A DNA stretch of 64,000 nucleotides from Solibacillus sp. FSL W7-1464 (GCF_038004425.1 NZ_JBBORC010000001.1:3248501-3312500); one strand, 5' to 3'; counted from the stretch's first letter, positions 53,522-64,000 are shown. Translations and numbers: made by a program. The notes: a model not told the origin generated them from the sequence alone.

Positions 53522-54985
53522 TCATTTTATGGTATTTTTTATATCTGAAATAATGGATTCTGGCTTATCATCGTTTAAATAATGAATATAGGTAGTCCTC
53601 GTTATTTCTGTATCTGAATGACCTAATAAACGTGATACATCATCCAAAGTATATTTTTTAATTCGTAGCAAATACGTAGCGTAAAAATGTCGGAAAGTGT
53701 GGGGAGTAATAAAGGAATAATCAACTCCTGTTTTCTTACTTATATTTTTACTAATGGTTTTAACAATAGAATAAACAGTGCTTCCGAGCATAGGTTTACA
53801 ATCATTTCTAGGTGAGATGAATAACTCATCAGGATTTTTTGTATTCTTAACTTTAATTAATAATTGACGTTCTCTTAATGCACTGTATAGAATGCTTGTA
53901 AGTTCTTCTTGTTCAAATATGTAAAAAACTTCTCTACTGTTAGTTTTATTTCTTCTTGTATGATGGGAATTATCTTCTGTAAGTCTAACCTCACATATCC
54001 ATTTATTAAGTGATTTATTATAGTATAGATCACCAAATTTTTGTTCTTTCAAAAGTGATAACGCTTCATTGTAATTTAAGTGTAAGAAGTTGCTAGGTAA
54101 TTTACTTGTATCAAATAATAGATTAGATAGTTCACCTTCTCTTATTCCAAACCCTTTTAATAAGTAAATAACTAATTTATTAATATTAGAAGTCTTAATT
54201 AAATTCAAAGCACTCATAAATAATTCAATCTCTTCTAGAGTAGGAATTCTTACTTTAATAGGAGATGCTTTCTTTTTAGATTCAATATGTTTAATTCCTG
54301 CCTTTGCACAAAGAGCCTTTGTATCGTATTTTACCTTTGCATAAGCTACCTTGTTTGTTGAAGAGAAGCTGGATGTGTTATCCACCTTTTTTCTTGGGAT
54401 TGAATCTACTGCGATGGGTTTTCTTTTGTTATAAAAGTCGATATATTTAAACGTATTTTGTAAAGCTTTAACAATAGAGTCGTTGCTTAGTTCGTTGGCT
54501 GATGAAAAACTTCTTTTCCCATATTCATTAATATCTAGGTTTTTTATATCATCATCTACTAATGGGATATAGTCTATCAAACTCCACATTATGCTTTTAG
54601 TTACGTTTATTCCCTTAGTGCCAAGTATTCTAAGATACAATAAATATCCTACTAATAATTCCTCTAAATCAGTAACTTCCTCTAAAGTAATTTCAAATAA
54701 CATTAAAAAATCTAAAAATTTAGTCAAATCATAAGCTGTTGATCTTACTGTATTAGGTGAATCTCCACTTGAAACAATTTCTATTAATAAATCAGTTGCT
54801 TCATTATGTGTAGTGTAATCGGGTTTAACTACACACCCAACCCCTTTATTTGCAATGAAATGAGCATAATGTAATCCATTAATCTTTTTACGTTTTATAT
54901 ATTCACCAAGTTTATCTAGTGATTCATCTATGGTGAAGGAATTGCTTATTATGTTAGTTAATTCTAATAGCCCCATACGCCCCAA
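53522..54985 (-). CDS. Tyrosine recombinase of the MCP-inserted island
   Basis: 487 residues. The N-terminal SAM-like/core-binding domain (about 60-150) is followed by the catalytic domain (about 250-480). Catalytic residues are visible: Arg I in GFGIREGELSNLL, HxxR in FITPHTFRHFYATYLL, His in LGHSDTEITRTT and the nucleophile Tyr in TYIHYLND. It is longer than phage integrases (~380) and closer in size to Tn554/plasmid-type recombinases. The start is 135 bp from the island's right junction, with paired repeat sites between. It most likely cuts and joins the element at the MCP site. Confidence 0.9.
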   Translation of the reverse strand: MGRMGLLELTNIISNSFTIDESLDKLGEYIKRKKINGLHYAHFIANKGVGCVVKPDYTTHNEATDLLIEIVSSGDSPNTVRSTAYDLTKFLDFLMLFEITLEEVTDLEELLVGYLLYLRILGTKGINVTKSIMWSLIDYIPLVDDDIKNLDINEYGKRSFSSANELSNDSIVKALQNTFKYIDFYNKRKPIAVDSIPRKKVDNTSSFSSTNKVAYAKVKYDTKALCAKAGIKHIESKKKASPIKVRIPTLEEIELFMSALNLIKTSNINKLVIYLLKGFGIREGELSNLLFDTSKLPSNFLHLNYNEALSLLKEQKFGDLYYNKSLNKWICEVRLTEDNSHHTRRNKTNSREVFYIFEQEELTSILYSALRERQLLIKVKNTKNPDELFISPRNDCKPMLGSTVYSIVKTISKNISKKTGVDYSFITPHTFRHFYATYLLRIKKYTLDDVSRLLGHSDTEITRTTYIHYLNDDKPESIISDIKNTIK

Positions 54986-55017
54986 CCTTCTTGCTAAAAA
55001 ATTCTAAATATATTAAT

Positions 55018-55062
55018 ATTATAAATACAGTACATTGATGATTGCAATACTGTATTTATAAT
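55018..55062. repeat. Perfect 15-bp inverted repeat upstream of the recombinase
   Basis: ATTATAAATACAGTA (55,018-55,032) and TACTGTATTTATAAT (55,048-55,062) separated by 15 bp. The core also occurs once at the left end (41,255-41,269). Likely recombinase-binding sites, perhaps also the operator or promoter region of the recombinase gene. Confidence 0.75.
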
Positions 55063-55091
55063 TGTTATGAAGGCTGTAATATCAAGGGTTT
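55048..55091 (-). repeat. Right copy of the island's 44-bp inverted repeat
   Basis: On the minus strand it reads AAACCCTT, 17 variable bases, AACAATTATAAATACAGTA, identical in both blocks and spacing to the left copy. It lies 29 bp inside the right junction, compared with 40 bp on the left. Confidence 0.8.
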
Positions 55092-55120
55092 GTTTAAAAT
55101 ACATTAAAAAATCAATGATA

Positions 55121-56146
55121 TGCAAGCAAATTCGTTTGAGCGGCAATTTCCGTAATTAACTGTAATGTATTTTCAATTTCAATTGAACGGTTCTCCAACT
55201 GCTTCACAACGAATTGCATCTGATCTGCACTTTTCACGACACTGTTCATCTGTTGAACCGTATCTGACATAACGGCCATCCCGTGTAATGCCTCTTCCGA
55301 TGTTTCCTGTGAAGCTTCTTTTGAGATGGTCAGGTGATTGATGACCGTATGGGTACTTTCGTTTACTTTTTCAAGCATTGCACGACTTTTCTCTGTATAG
55401 TCCATCTGTTCATCTGCTGCTGTTACTAAATGCTGGATTGCCAATTGAGTGTGTTGCGCTGATTCTTTACTGGTTGTGGCACTCGACTCCAAAGTATTAA
55501 TATTTTCCAGTACTTGTTGAGACATGCCATTAACATTTTTCATCATATTTTTAATAATGTCAGCATGATTCTTTTCTTTTTTGTATTGCTGAATTGTATG
55601 TTTACGCACAAGAATTTGCGTGATGACAACCCCACTAGTCAACAATAGGAAGAAGGCATGGATCAGCAGTAATTTAAATGGATACTCAGTCAAACCGCAC
55701 AATAATTCCGGTACAAAGAAATAGCCTAGTAGATGCTGAGCTACGAAAATCATTGTTGATACGACAACAATTTTAACACTTTCATAATAGCCTAATGCGG
55801 CCACCACCAGAAATACAGAAAAATGATATTCTACCAATCCGTGTCCGCTTGCGATGAGAGCTATACTTCCGATAGTTGCTGAAATAGCTGTGAACATAGG
55901 GATATATGTATGTGAACTGTTTTTTCTAAATAATATATAGGATGCAATAATCAGACCAATGGATATTGAAATTAAAGAAAAGATGATTGATGCATTCATT
56001 GGTGTTAAAGATGCTCCACGTGATTGTTCCAGCAAAGTATACGGTTCGATCCATCCAAAAACCCGATGTAAAAGAAATACGGCTACCGTAATGCCGCTCA
56101 TAACAACTGAAAATAAAATCATTACTATATTTTTATTTTTATACAT
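55121..56146 (-). pseudogene. N-terminal half of the split methyl-accepting chemotaxis protein
   Basis: 342 MCP residues. Six hydrophobic segments (about 8-30, 45-68, 77-95, 100-130, 150-180) form a membrane sensor without a large external domain. The first half of the signalling hairpin follows and runs to ENTLQLITEIAAQTNLLA. After that the frame meets the island, reads Tyr-His and stops. Such a product would lack the methylation and kinase-control return helix and cannot signal normally. The promoter and start (ATG 56,146) remain, so a truncated receptor may still be made. Confidence 0.92.
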
Positions 56147-56335
56147 AATACAGACACCATTCCTCTCTTTATCTCATGATATAAAATTTATGTATATTCT
56201 TGAAAAAGCCTCCTTAATCTACTGCCTTACTATAATTTAACACAATACCCATTTTTATTCCTATATTTCGTTTAGAAAATTCAGATTAAAGTCTTACATA
56301 AAAACTTAAATAGAAGTATTTTTTACCTATAAATA

Positions 56336-56374
56336 TAGAAAAAAGACAGATAACGGTAATTATCTGTCTGCTCT
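56336..56374 (-). terminator. Terminator of the LD-carboxypeptidase gene
   Basis: Stem AGACAGATAA / TTATCTGTCT with a short loop, T-run on the minus strand. Confidence 0.8.
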
Positions 56375-56384
56375 TTATAAATAT

Positions 56385-57296
56385 TTACTCTACCCCAGGT
56401 AAAATTCTTAATGCCTTTTCATCTGCGTCCAAAATTACATCCACACCTAATGGAATCGCAATATTAGGTTTGCAGTGGCCAATTTTAAATCCTGCTAACA
56501 CAGGTTTGTTAAATGGCTTCAAATACCCTTCTATTACCTTCAGTACATCTGCATAGCTGTATGTATCATCCGGCATATTAAAGTCCGCTATAGCAAAGCC
56601 TGCTGCAAGCTCCAGCTTTCTTGAAAGACGCAGCTGGTTCAGCATTAAATCAATTTGCTCAATTGTTTCCCCTATATCTTCAAGTAGTAATATTTTATTG
56701 CGCACATCAATTTCAAATTTCGTTCCAAGCGTACTGACAATACGGTTTAAATTTCCGCCTGTCAATTCGCCGCGTACAACTCCCGGTACAATTGCCGTAA
56801 GTGGTGAAATGCTATCTGTATACTGAATTTCAATCGGTTGGAACAGCTGCTGGAACATTTTTTTAGAAAGAGTATCCAGCTCCCCTTTTGGACTGGACAT
56901 CATCGGGCCATGGAATGTCACTAAATTTGCAAACTCGTTTACTTGAGTGTGTAGAGCCGTCACATCGGAAAAGCCCCAAATAATTTTCGGATTGTCCTCG
57001 ATTAATGGGTAACTTATTTTATCGATAATTCTTGAGACTCCATAGCCGCCTGTCACTAAAAAGACTGCCTTCACTTCCGGATCGACAATCATTTGATGGA
57101 AGTCTTTAATACGCTCCTCGTCGGAACCTGCCAAATAGCCTTCATAATCTTGCACTGTATTACCAAGCTTATATTTTAAACCTAGCTCATCTAAGAACGC
57201 TAATTTATCACCTAATGATTCTGTCTTAAGCGGACTGCTTAAATTTACTAATCCTACAGTATCGCCTTGCTGTAATCTTGCTGGTCGTATTTTCAT
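56385..57296 (-). CDS. S66-family LD-carboxypeptidase (LdcA/MccF-like)
   Basis: A 303-residue cytosolic serine peptidase. The nucleophile elbow GFSDVTAL (Ser about residue 110), Glu in LLLEDIGETIEQID and His in GFKIGHCKPN form the Ser-Glu-His triad of family S66. Members cut L,D-bonds of muropeptides for wall recycling or hydrolyse peptide-nucleotide toxins such as microcin C. Which applies cannot be told here. AAAGGAGGTCAT precedes the ATG. Confidence 0.9.
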   Translation of the reverse strand: MKIRPARLQQGDTVGLVNLSSPLKTESLGDKLAFLDELGLKYKLGNTVQDYEGYLAGSDEERIKDFHQMIVDPEVKAVFLVTGGYGVSRIIDKISYPLIEDNPKIIWGFSDVTALHTQVNEFANLVTFHGPMMSSPKGELDTLSKKMFQQLFQPIEIQYTDSISPLTAIVPGVVRGELTGGNLNRIVSTLGTKFEIDVRNKILLLEDIGETIEQIDLMLNQLRLSRKLELAAGFAIADFNMPDDTYSYADVLKVIEGYLKPFNKPVLAGFKIGHCKPNIAIPLGVDVILDADEKALRILPGVE

Positions 57297-57424
57297 TTTA
57301 ATGACCTCCTTTTACTTCTGTCGCTATTGTATCATAGCGTTTTATGTAAAGCGCATTGCAAATTCCATGTGGTTGTCCCTATAATAGATAAAATCATTTT
57401 TCCAATATAAGGAGATGTACAAGT

Positions 57425-58303
57425 ATGAAATTTCCACCACAGCTATTGCTCATTTTAGCTACTTTATTATGGGGCGGTAACTTTGTAATTGGCCGGGCTG
57501 TTTCCGGGGATATTCCTCCGATTACTCTAGCTTTTTTACGTTGGATTGTCGCCTTTCTCGTATTTTTCCCTATCGCCTACCAACGAACAAAAAAAGAATG
57601 GCCTGCGCTGAGACAGTATTGGGGTGCTGTCATTATTTTAGCACTAACAGGAGTTGCCGCATTCAATACACTCGTATATATCGGCCTGCATTATACAACG
57701 TCCATCAATGCATCATTAATGAATTCATCGACACCGATTATTATATACATACTGAGCTTCATCTTTTTAAAAGAACGCTTAACAAAATTTCAACTGCTCG
57801 GCACGCTTCTCTCTTTAGCCGGAGTGCTCTTTATTATATCTGGAGGTTCATTGCAAAGCCTGCTTACATTTTCTTTCAACAAAGGGGACTTAATCGTAGT
57901 AGTTGCGGTAGTATGTTGGAGTGTCTATTCATTACTCATTAAAAAGTATGCTGGGAAATTGCCAGGATACTCTACATTTTTAGTGACGATCGCAATCGGT
58001 GCCATTATGTTACTCCCGTTTGCAGTATTTGAACAACTTACATCGTCACAAGCAATCGTATGGAACGCTTCGACAATTGGGGCGATTATTTATGTGGGGC
58101 TCATTGCTTCAATTGTTGCCTTTTTAAGCTGGAACAATGGTGTGGTCTCATTAGGTGCGAACAAAGCGGGAATCTACCTGAACTTCATTCCACTATTCGC
58201 TGCAATCTTTGCCGTGCTGTTTTTAAATGAGCAACTCCTGCTTGCCCAAATAATTGGTGGGGTCGCTGTTATTGCCGGGGTATTTATTTCGACTATAAAA
58301 TAA
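57425..58303 (+). CDS. EamA-family (DMT) transporter
   Basis: A 292-residue protein with ten hydrophobic helices in two EamA repeats (about 8-135 and 150-290). Typical motifs are LLWGGNFVIGRA near the N terminus, TSINASLMNSSTPIIIYILSFIFLKERLT at the end of repeat 1 and a matching FIPLFAAIFAVLFLNEQL in repeat 2. It is a drug/metabolite exporter of unknown substrate. Divergent from the LD-carboxypeptidase gene and followed by a terminator. Confidence 0.92.
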   Translation: MKFPPQLLLILATLLWGGNFVIGRAVSGDIPPITLAFLRWIVAFLVFFPIAYQRTKKEWPALRQYWGAVIILALTGVAAFNTLVYIGLHYTTSINASLMNSSTPIIIYILSFIFLKERLTKFQLLGTLLSLAGVLFIISGGSLQSLLTFSFNKGDLIVVVAVVCWSVYSLLIKKYAGKLPGYSTFLVTIAIGAIMLLPFAVFEQLTSSQAIVWNASTIGAIIYVGLIASIVAFLSWNNGVVSLGANKAGIYLNFIPLFAAIFAVLFLNEQLLLAQIIGGVAVIAGVFISTIK

Positions 58304-58338
58304 AAAGGAGTGCACATTGTATGCACTCCTTTATTTTA
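58302..58338. terminator. Terminator between convergent eamA-type gene and nagB
   Basis: Stem AAAGGAGTGCA / TGCACTCCTTT with a CATTGTA loop. Confidence 0.85.
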
Positions 58339-58347
58339 TTTAACATC

Positions 58348-59079
58348 TTATTTAACATCTGTATAAATTACAGTCACATCCGGATGGTTGTGCAGAGCGC
58401 TTGCAGGAAAGTCTTCTGTTACTATCCCACTGCGCAAACGATCAAAGGCCTCTTGTTTTGATGCACCCGAAATTAATAATACAATCTTTTTAGAACTCAA
58501 GATTGTCTTGATACCCATTGTAATAGCATGTGTCGGAACATCGTCAATTGAGTCAAAATAAACTTGATTCGCTTCACGTGTAGACTGTGTGAGCTCTACA
58601 ATATTTGTACCTAAATCAAAAGGAGTACCCGGCTCATTAAAACCGATATGTCCATTCACACCGATTCCTAAAAGCTGTACATCAATATTTCCTGCATCCT
58701 TTATCATCGCATCATATTCAGCTGCTGCCTTTTCTAAATTTGATTTATTACCTGCGGGTAAATAAATATTTTCCTGTTTTATATCAATATGATTAAACAG
58801 ATGATGATCCATATAAAAATGGTAGCTCGATTCATTTGCCGGATTAATGCCGATATACTCATCCAGGTTAAAAGACTTGGCCTGTGCAAAGGATACCTCA
58901 CCAGCTTTGTATGCTGCTACCAGCTCTTTATAAAAGCCTTCCGGAGTACCACCTGTAGCCATTCCAAATACCGTTGCACCATTCTTTTTTAATTGATCTA
59001 TAAAAATTGTTGCGGCAATTTTACTCATCTCATCATAATTCGTCGCTTCAATCCATTTAAAGTTTGTTGCTACATTCAT
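58348..59079 (-). CDS. nagB: Glucosamine-6-phosphate deaminase NagB
   Basis: A 243-residue enzyme converting glucosamine-6-phosphate to fructose-6-phosphate and ammonia. The phosphate loop MATGGTPEGFYKELV (about 39-53), FNLDEYIGI with catalytic Asp, and GIGVNGHIGFNEPGTPF with catalytic His are all present. It is a short Gram-positive form without the C-terminal allosteric extension. No nagA or gntR neighbour here, so it stands alone. Confidence 0.95.
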   Translation of the reverse strand: MNVATNFKWIEATNYDEMSKIAATIFIDQLKKNGATVFGMATGGTPEGFYKELVAAYKAGEVSFAQAKSFNLDEYIGINPANESSYHFYMDHHLFNHIDIKQENIYLPAGNKSNLEKAAAEYDAMIKDAGNIDVQLLGIGVNGHIGFNEPGTPFDLGTNIVELTQSTREANQVYFDSIDDVPTHAITMGIKTILSSKKIVLLISGASKQEAFDRLRSGIVTEDFPASALHNHPDVTVIYTDVK

Positions 59080-59475
59080 TTATTTAATTCCCTACTTCCT
59101 TACTAAAATACACATTTGTTATTATTTAAATAATATTTGCTGTGTTTTATCTTCCTTACATTATAATGTTCATTCTATAGTAAATATTTTTAAGAAGCTA
59201 GAAAAAAACGTATTATTTCCTATAAAAAAAGCTTGTACTGAAGCGAGGCTTAAACATATGTACTTAGCATATCTTTCGCAATTTTAAATATGAAAAACAG
59301 AGAAACCATTTTAATTCCTGAATAATATTATTATACTTTTAAACACTTTCAATGGATTAATGATTGCATGCATTCTAGGAAATCCATAAGCATTGTTACT
59401 GCGGTTGCAGCGTTATTATAAGAGCGGTAATGCAGGAGTAGATATTATACTACAATTCAATTACTGAAAGCATAA
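59080..59475. other. Intergenic region without a gene
   Basis: About 400 AT-rich bases between the start of nagB and the tRNA-operon terminator. It presumably holds the nagB promoter. No operator, ORF or repeat recognised. Confidence 0.5.
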
Positions 59476-59522
59476 GCAAAAAACCCTTAAAGCCTAATTT
59501 AAAGGTTTTAAGGGTTTTTGAT
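59476..59522 (-). terminator. Terminator of the rRNA-tRNA operon
   Basis: On the minus strand, AAAACCCTTAAAACC / GGCTTTAAGGGTTTT followed by TTGC. It closes the tRNA cluster after tRNA-Leu. Confidence 0.85.
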
Positions 59523-59539
59523 CTGTTGTATTGAACTGA

Positions 59540-59620
59540 TACCGAGTGTGGGACTTGAACCCACACGCCTCGCGGCAACGGATTTTGAGTCCGTCGTGTC
59601 TGCCATTCCACCAACTCGGC
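59540..59620 (-). tRNA. tRNA-Leu (CAA)
   Basis: Cloverleaf with long variable arm; anticodon loop CTCAAAA. Acceptor GCCGAGT / ACTCGGT. The 3' CCA is not encoded, unlike most neighbours. Confidence 0.93.
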
Positions 59621-59664
59621 AAAATAAGGTAAAAAAAAATCGGGTTTTCCGATTCAATAAAATA

Positions 59665-59738
59665 TGGAGGCGGCAACCGGATTTGAACCGGTGGTAAAGG
59701 TGTTGCAGACCTGTGCCTTACCACTTGGCTATGCCGCC
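59665..59738 (-). tRNA. tRNA-Cys (GCA)
   Basis: Anticodon loop CTGCAAC; acceptor GGCGGCA / TGCCGCC; CCA encoded. Confidence 0.95.
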
Positions 59739-59743
59739 ATGTT

Positions 59744-59818
59744 TGGAGCGGAAGACGAGGTTCGAACTCGCGACCCCCACCTTGGCAAGGTGGTGTTCTA
59801 CCACTGAACTACTTCCGC
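59744..59818 (-). tRNA. tRNA-Gly (GCC)
   Basis: Anticodon loop TTGCCAA; acceptor GCGGAAG; CCA encoded. Confidence 0.95.
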
Positions 59819-59829
59819 AAATAAAAAAA

Positions 59830-59904
59830 TGGCTGGGGTACCTGGATTCGAACCAGGGCATGACGGAATCAAAATCCGTTGCCTTACCGCTTGGCTATAC
59901 CCCA
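59830..59904 (-). tRNA. tRNA-Gln (TTG)
   Basis: Anticodon loop TTTTGAT; acceptor TGGGGTA / TACCCCA; CCA encoded. Confidence 0.95.
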
Positions 59905-59931
59905 ATATTTAAATTTTTATATAGAATAGAA

Positions 59932-60008
59932 TGGGGCGACTGATGGGAATCGAACCCACGAATGCCTGAACCACAATCAGGTGCGTTAACCACTTCGCCA
60001 CAACCGCC
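59932..60008 (-). tRNA. tRNA-His (GTG), copy 2
   Basis: Anticodon GTG; G at -1 opposite C73, the tRNA-His identity feature; CCA encoded. Identical to the copy at 60,047. Confidence 0.95.
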
Positions 60009-60046
60009 ACTATATTATAATTTTAATACTTAAACCTAAATAAAAA

Positions 60047-60123
60047 TGGGGCGACTGATGGGAATCGAACCCACGAATGCCTGAACCACAATCAGGTGCG
60101 TTAACCACTTCGCCACAACCGCC
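60047..60123 (-). tRNA. tRNA-His (GTG), copy 1
   Basis: Same sequence as the neighbouring tRNA-His, with G-1 and encoded CCA. The spacers flanking the two copies are also similar (ACTATATTAT...), as expected of a tandem duplication. Confidence 0.95.
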
Positions 60124-60154
60124 ACTATATTATTTTAAGTATTTTAAAGTTATT

Positions 60155-60228
60155 TGGCAGGGGCAGTAGGAATCGAACCCACACTGACGGTTTTGGAGAC
60201 CGTAGTTCTACCTTTAAACTATGCCCCT
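60155..60228 (-). tRNA. tRNA-Trp (CCA)
   Basis: Anticodon loop CTCCAAA; acceptor AGGGGCA / TGCCCCT; CCA encoded. Confidence 0.95.
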
Positions 60229-60238
60229 ATCAAAAGGA

Positions 60239-60322
60239 TGGTGGAGGGGGACGGATTCGAACCGCCGAACCCTAAGGAGCGGATTTACAGTCCGCCGCGT
60301 TTAGCCACTTCGCTACCCCTCC
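60239..60322 (-). tRNA. tRNA-Tyr (GTA)
   Basis: Anticodon loop CTGTAAA; long variable arm; acceptor GGAGGGG; CCA encoded. Confidence 0.95.
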
Positions 60323-60328
60323 AGGTAA

Positions 60329-60404
<76 letters not shown>

Positions 60405-60413
60405 AAAAAAATA

Positions 60414-60489
60414 TGGTGGGTTTGGACGGAATCGAACCGCCGACACTTAGAGCTTCAATCTAATGCTCTACCAACTGAGCTACAAACCC
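60414..60489 (-). tRNA. tRNA-Phe (GAA)
   Basis: Anticodon loop TTGAAGC; acceptor GGGTTTG / CAAACCC; CCA encoded. Confidence 0.95.
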
Positions 60490-60509
60490 ACAATTTAATG
60501 TTTTAAAAA

Positions 60510-60585
60510 TGGCGGTCCCGACCGGGATCGAACCGGCGATCTCCTGCGTGACAGGCAGGCATGTTAACCGCTACACCACGGGACC
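60510..60585 (-). tRNA. tRNA-Asp (GTC)
   Basis: Anticodon loop CTGTCAC; acceptor GGTCCCG / CGGGACC; CCA encoded. Confidence 0.95.
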
Positions 60586-60588
60586 ATT

Positions 60589-60663
<75 letters not shown>

Positions 60664-60681
60664 ATAATACTATTTGTTTAA

Positions 60682-60757
60682 TGGTGGAGGATGACGGGCT
60701 CGAACCGCCGACCCCCTGCTTGTAAGGCAGGTGCTCTCCCAGCTGAGCTAATCCTCC
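60682..60757 (-). tRNA. tRNA-Val (TAC)
   Basis: Anticodon loop CTTACAA; acceptor GGAGGAT; CCA encoded. Confidence 0.95.
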
Positions 60758-60786
60758 AACGCTGGATACTTACTTATGTATCTTTT

Positions 60787-60861
60787 TGGTGACCCGTACG
60801 GGATTCGAACCCGTGTTACCGCCGTGAAAGGGCGGTGTCTTAACCACTTGACCAACGGGCC
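60787..60861 (-). tRNA. tRNA-Glu (TTC)
   Basis: Anticodon loop CTTTCAC; acceptor GGCCCGT / ACGGGTC; CCA encoded. Confidence 0.95.
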
Positions 60862-60873
60862 TCTAAATTTGCC

Positions 60874-60965
60874 TGGCGGAGAGTAAGGGATTTGAACCCT
60901 TGATGCAGGGTTACCCGCATACACGATTTCCAATCGTGCTCCTTCGGCCACTCGGACAACTCTCC
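60874..60965 (-). tRNA. tRNA-Ser (GGA)
   Basis: Anticodon loop TTGGAAA; long variable arm; acceptor GGAGAGT; CCA encoded. Confidence 0.95.
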
Positions 60966-60974
60966 AAGATTTAA

Positions 60975-61050
60975 TGGCTCCGAAGGCAGGACTCGAACCT
61001 GCGACCTGCCGGTTAACAGCCGGATGCTCTACCAACTGAGCTACTTCGGA
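60975..61050 (-). tRNA. tRNA-Asn (GTT)
   Basis: Anticodon loop CTGTTAA; acceptor TCCGAAG; CCA encoded. First tRNA after 5S, as in Bacillus rRNA operons. Confidence 0.95.
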
Positions 61051-61064
61051 ATAATTTTATAACA

Positions 61065-61180
61065 GCCTAGCGACGTCCTACTCTCACAGGGGGAAGCCCC
61101 CAACTACCATCGGCGCTAAAGAGCTTAACTTCCGTGTTCGGTATGGGAACGGGTGTGACCTCTTTGCCATCATCACTAGA
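61065..61180 (-). rRNA. 5S ribosomal RNA
   Basis: About 116 nt. Conserved segments on the minus strand include CCGTTCCCATACCGAACACGG and AAGCTCTTTAGCGCCGATGG, with pairing ends TCTAGTGAT... and ...GACGTCGCTAG. Ends placed within a few bases. Confidence 0.93.
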
Positions 61181-61301
61181 CTATTTATTCGAAAGACATT
61201 ACTTATTATATCATACTTTTCATATTTGTCAAGTATTTTTTAATAAATTTTCATTCTTTCAAAACTGGATAAACGTTTCATTGAATTGAGCAATAAAATG
61301 T

Positions 61302-64000
<2,699 letters not shown>

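Larger units (their letters stand above)
41186..55120. mobile_element. ~13.9-kb integrated island splitting the MCP gene
   Basis: Boundaries are set by where MCP coding similarity stops on each side (41,185 and 55,121). The right end encodes a tyrosine recombinase whose gene begins 135 bp from the junction. Both ends carry the same 44-bp imperfect inverted repeat, AAACCCTT-N17-AACAATTATAAATACAGTA, at 41,226-41,269 and, inverted, at 55,048-55,091. Cargo: CrcB pair, two DUF4183 proteins, truncated amidase. Later insertions: group II intron, two IS66, IS21 remnant. No replication or conjugation genes are present, so it looks like a site-specific transposon-like element rather than an ICE or prophage; the amidase hints that part of it is phage-derived. 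Confidence 0.82.

Noticed and set aside
41186..55120. Interpretation of the island as an integrative conjugative element
   Set aside because: No relaxase, coupling protein or type IV secretion gene is present.
41180..55125. A direct repeat (att core) at the two island junctions
   Set aside because: The bases across the two junctions share only a few scattered positions; no direct repeat longer than 2-3 bp could be defended.

Overview
The window reads as a chromosomal segment of a low-GC, spore-forming member of the Bacillales, most like the Planococcaceae (Solibacillus/Lysinibacillus type). The basis is shared gene content and order with Bacillus subtilis (hit next to divergent ecsAB, hpr/scoC, prsA, serC, yhaM, yheA-yheB-yheE, yhcX-yhcY-yhcZ, trmL-queG, spo0M), sporulation-type genes (yjcZ-like, spo0M, hpr), strong AGGAGG ribosome binding sites, frequent TTG starts, and a Bacillus-type rRNA/tRNA cluster. 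The genus is an inference.

Layout. 1-10 kb: end of a chromate-transporter-like gene, ecsAB, hit, yhaH, hpr, small membrane proteins, prsA, a PhnA-like protein, serC, yhaM and a yhzD-like gene. 10-20.6 kb: a glycine-zipper protein, an enoyl-CoA hydratase, a flavoprotein dehydrogenase, a T-box-controlled serA, an SH3/NodB polysaccharide deacetylase, a HAD phosphatase, and a metallo-beta-lactamase/lamin-tail lipoprotein with its DUF3006 partner. 21-31.7 kb: hemZ, yheA, yheB, yheE, a CNNM/CBS (HlyC/CorC) protein, the yhcZ-yhcY two-component pair, yhcX, a DsbB-thioredoxin pair and a pseudouridine synthase. 32-40.5 kb: aldo-keto reductase, acyl-CoA ligase, a two-domain VOC dioxygenase, spo0M behind a textbook sigma-W promoter, trmL, queG and two small enzyme-like genes. 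Three copies of a composite intergenic repeat (near 0.3, 20.7 and 31.7 kb) lie between these genes.

41,186-55,120 is a roughly 13.9-kb island that splits a methyl-accepting chemotaxis protein (MCP) gene at the most conserved codons of the signalling tip. The two halves, read together, restore the MCP with no codon lost or gained. The island carries a tyrosine recombinase and a coupled small ORF at the right end, a 44-bp imperfect inverted repeat near both ends, a complete group II intron with an RT-HNH protein, a tandem fluoride-channel (CrcB/Fluc) pair, two DUF4183 proteins, a 5'-truncated amidase, two IS66 elements (one with a perfect 8-bp target duplication) and the remains of an IS21 element. 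I consider this island the most unusual part of the window.

After the island come an LD-carboxypeptidase (S66), an EamA transporter and nagB. From 59.5 kb to the right edge an rRNA operon runs on the minus strand: partial 23S, 5S, then 16 tRNA genes ending in a terminator. The tRNA order is the classical Bacillus order, except that tRNA-His is present as two tandem copies.
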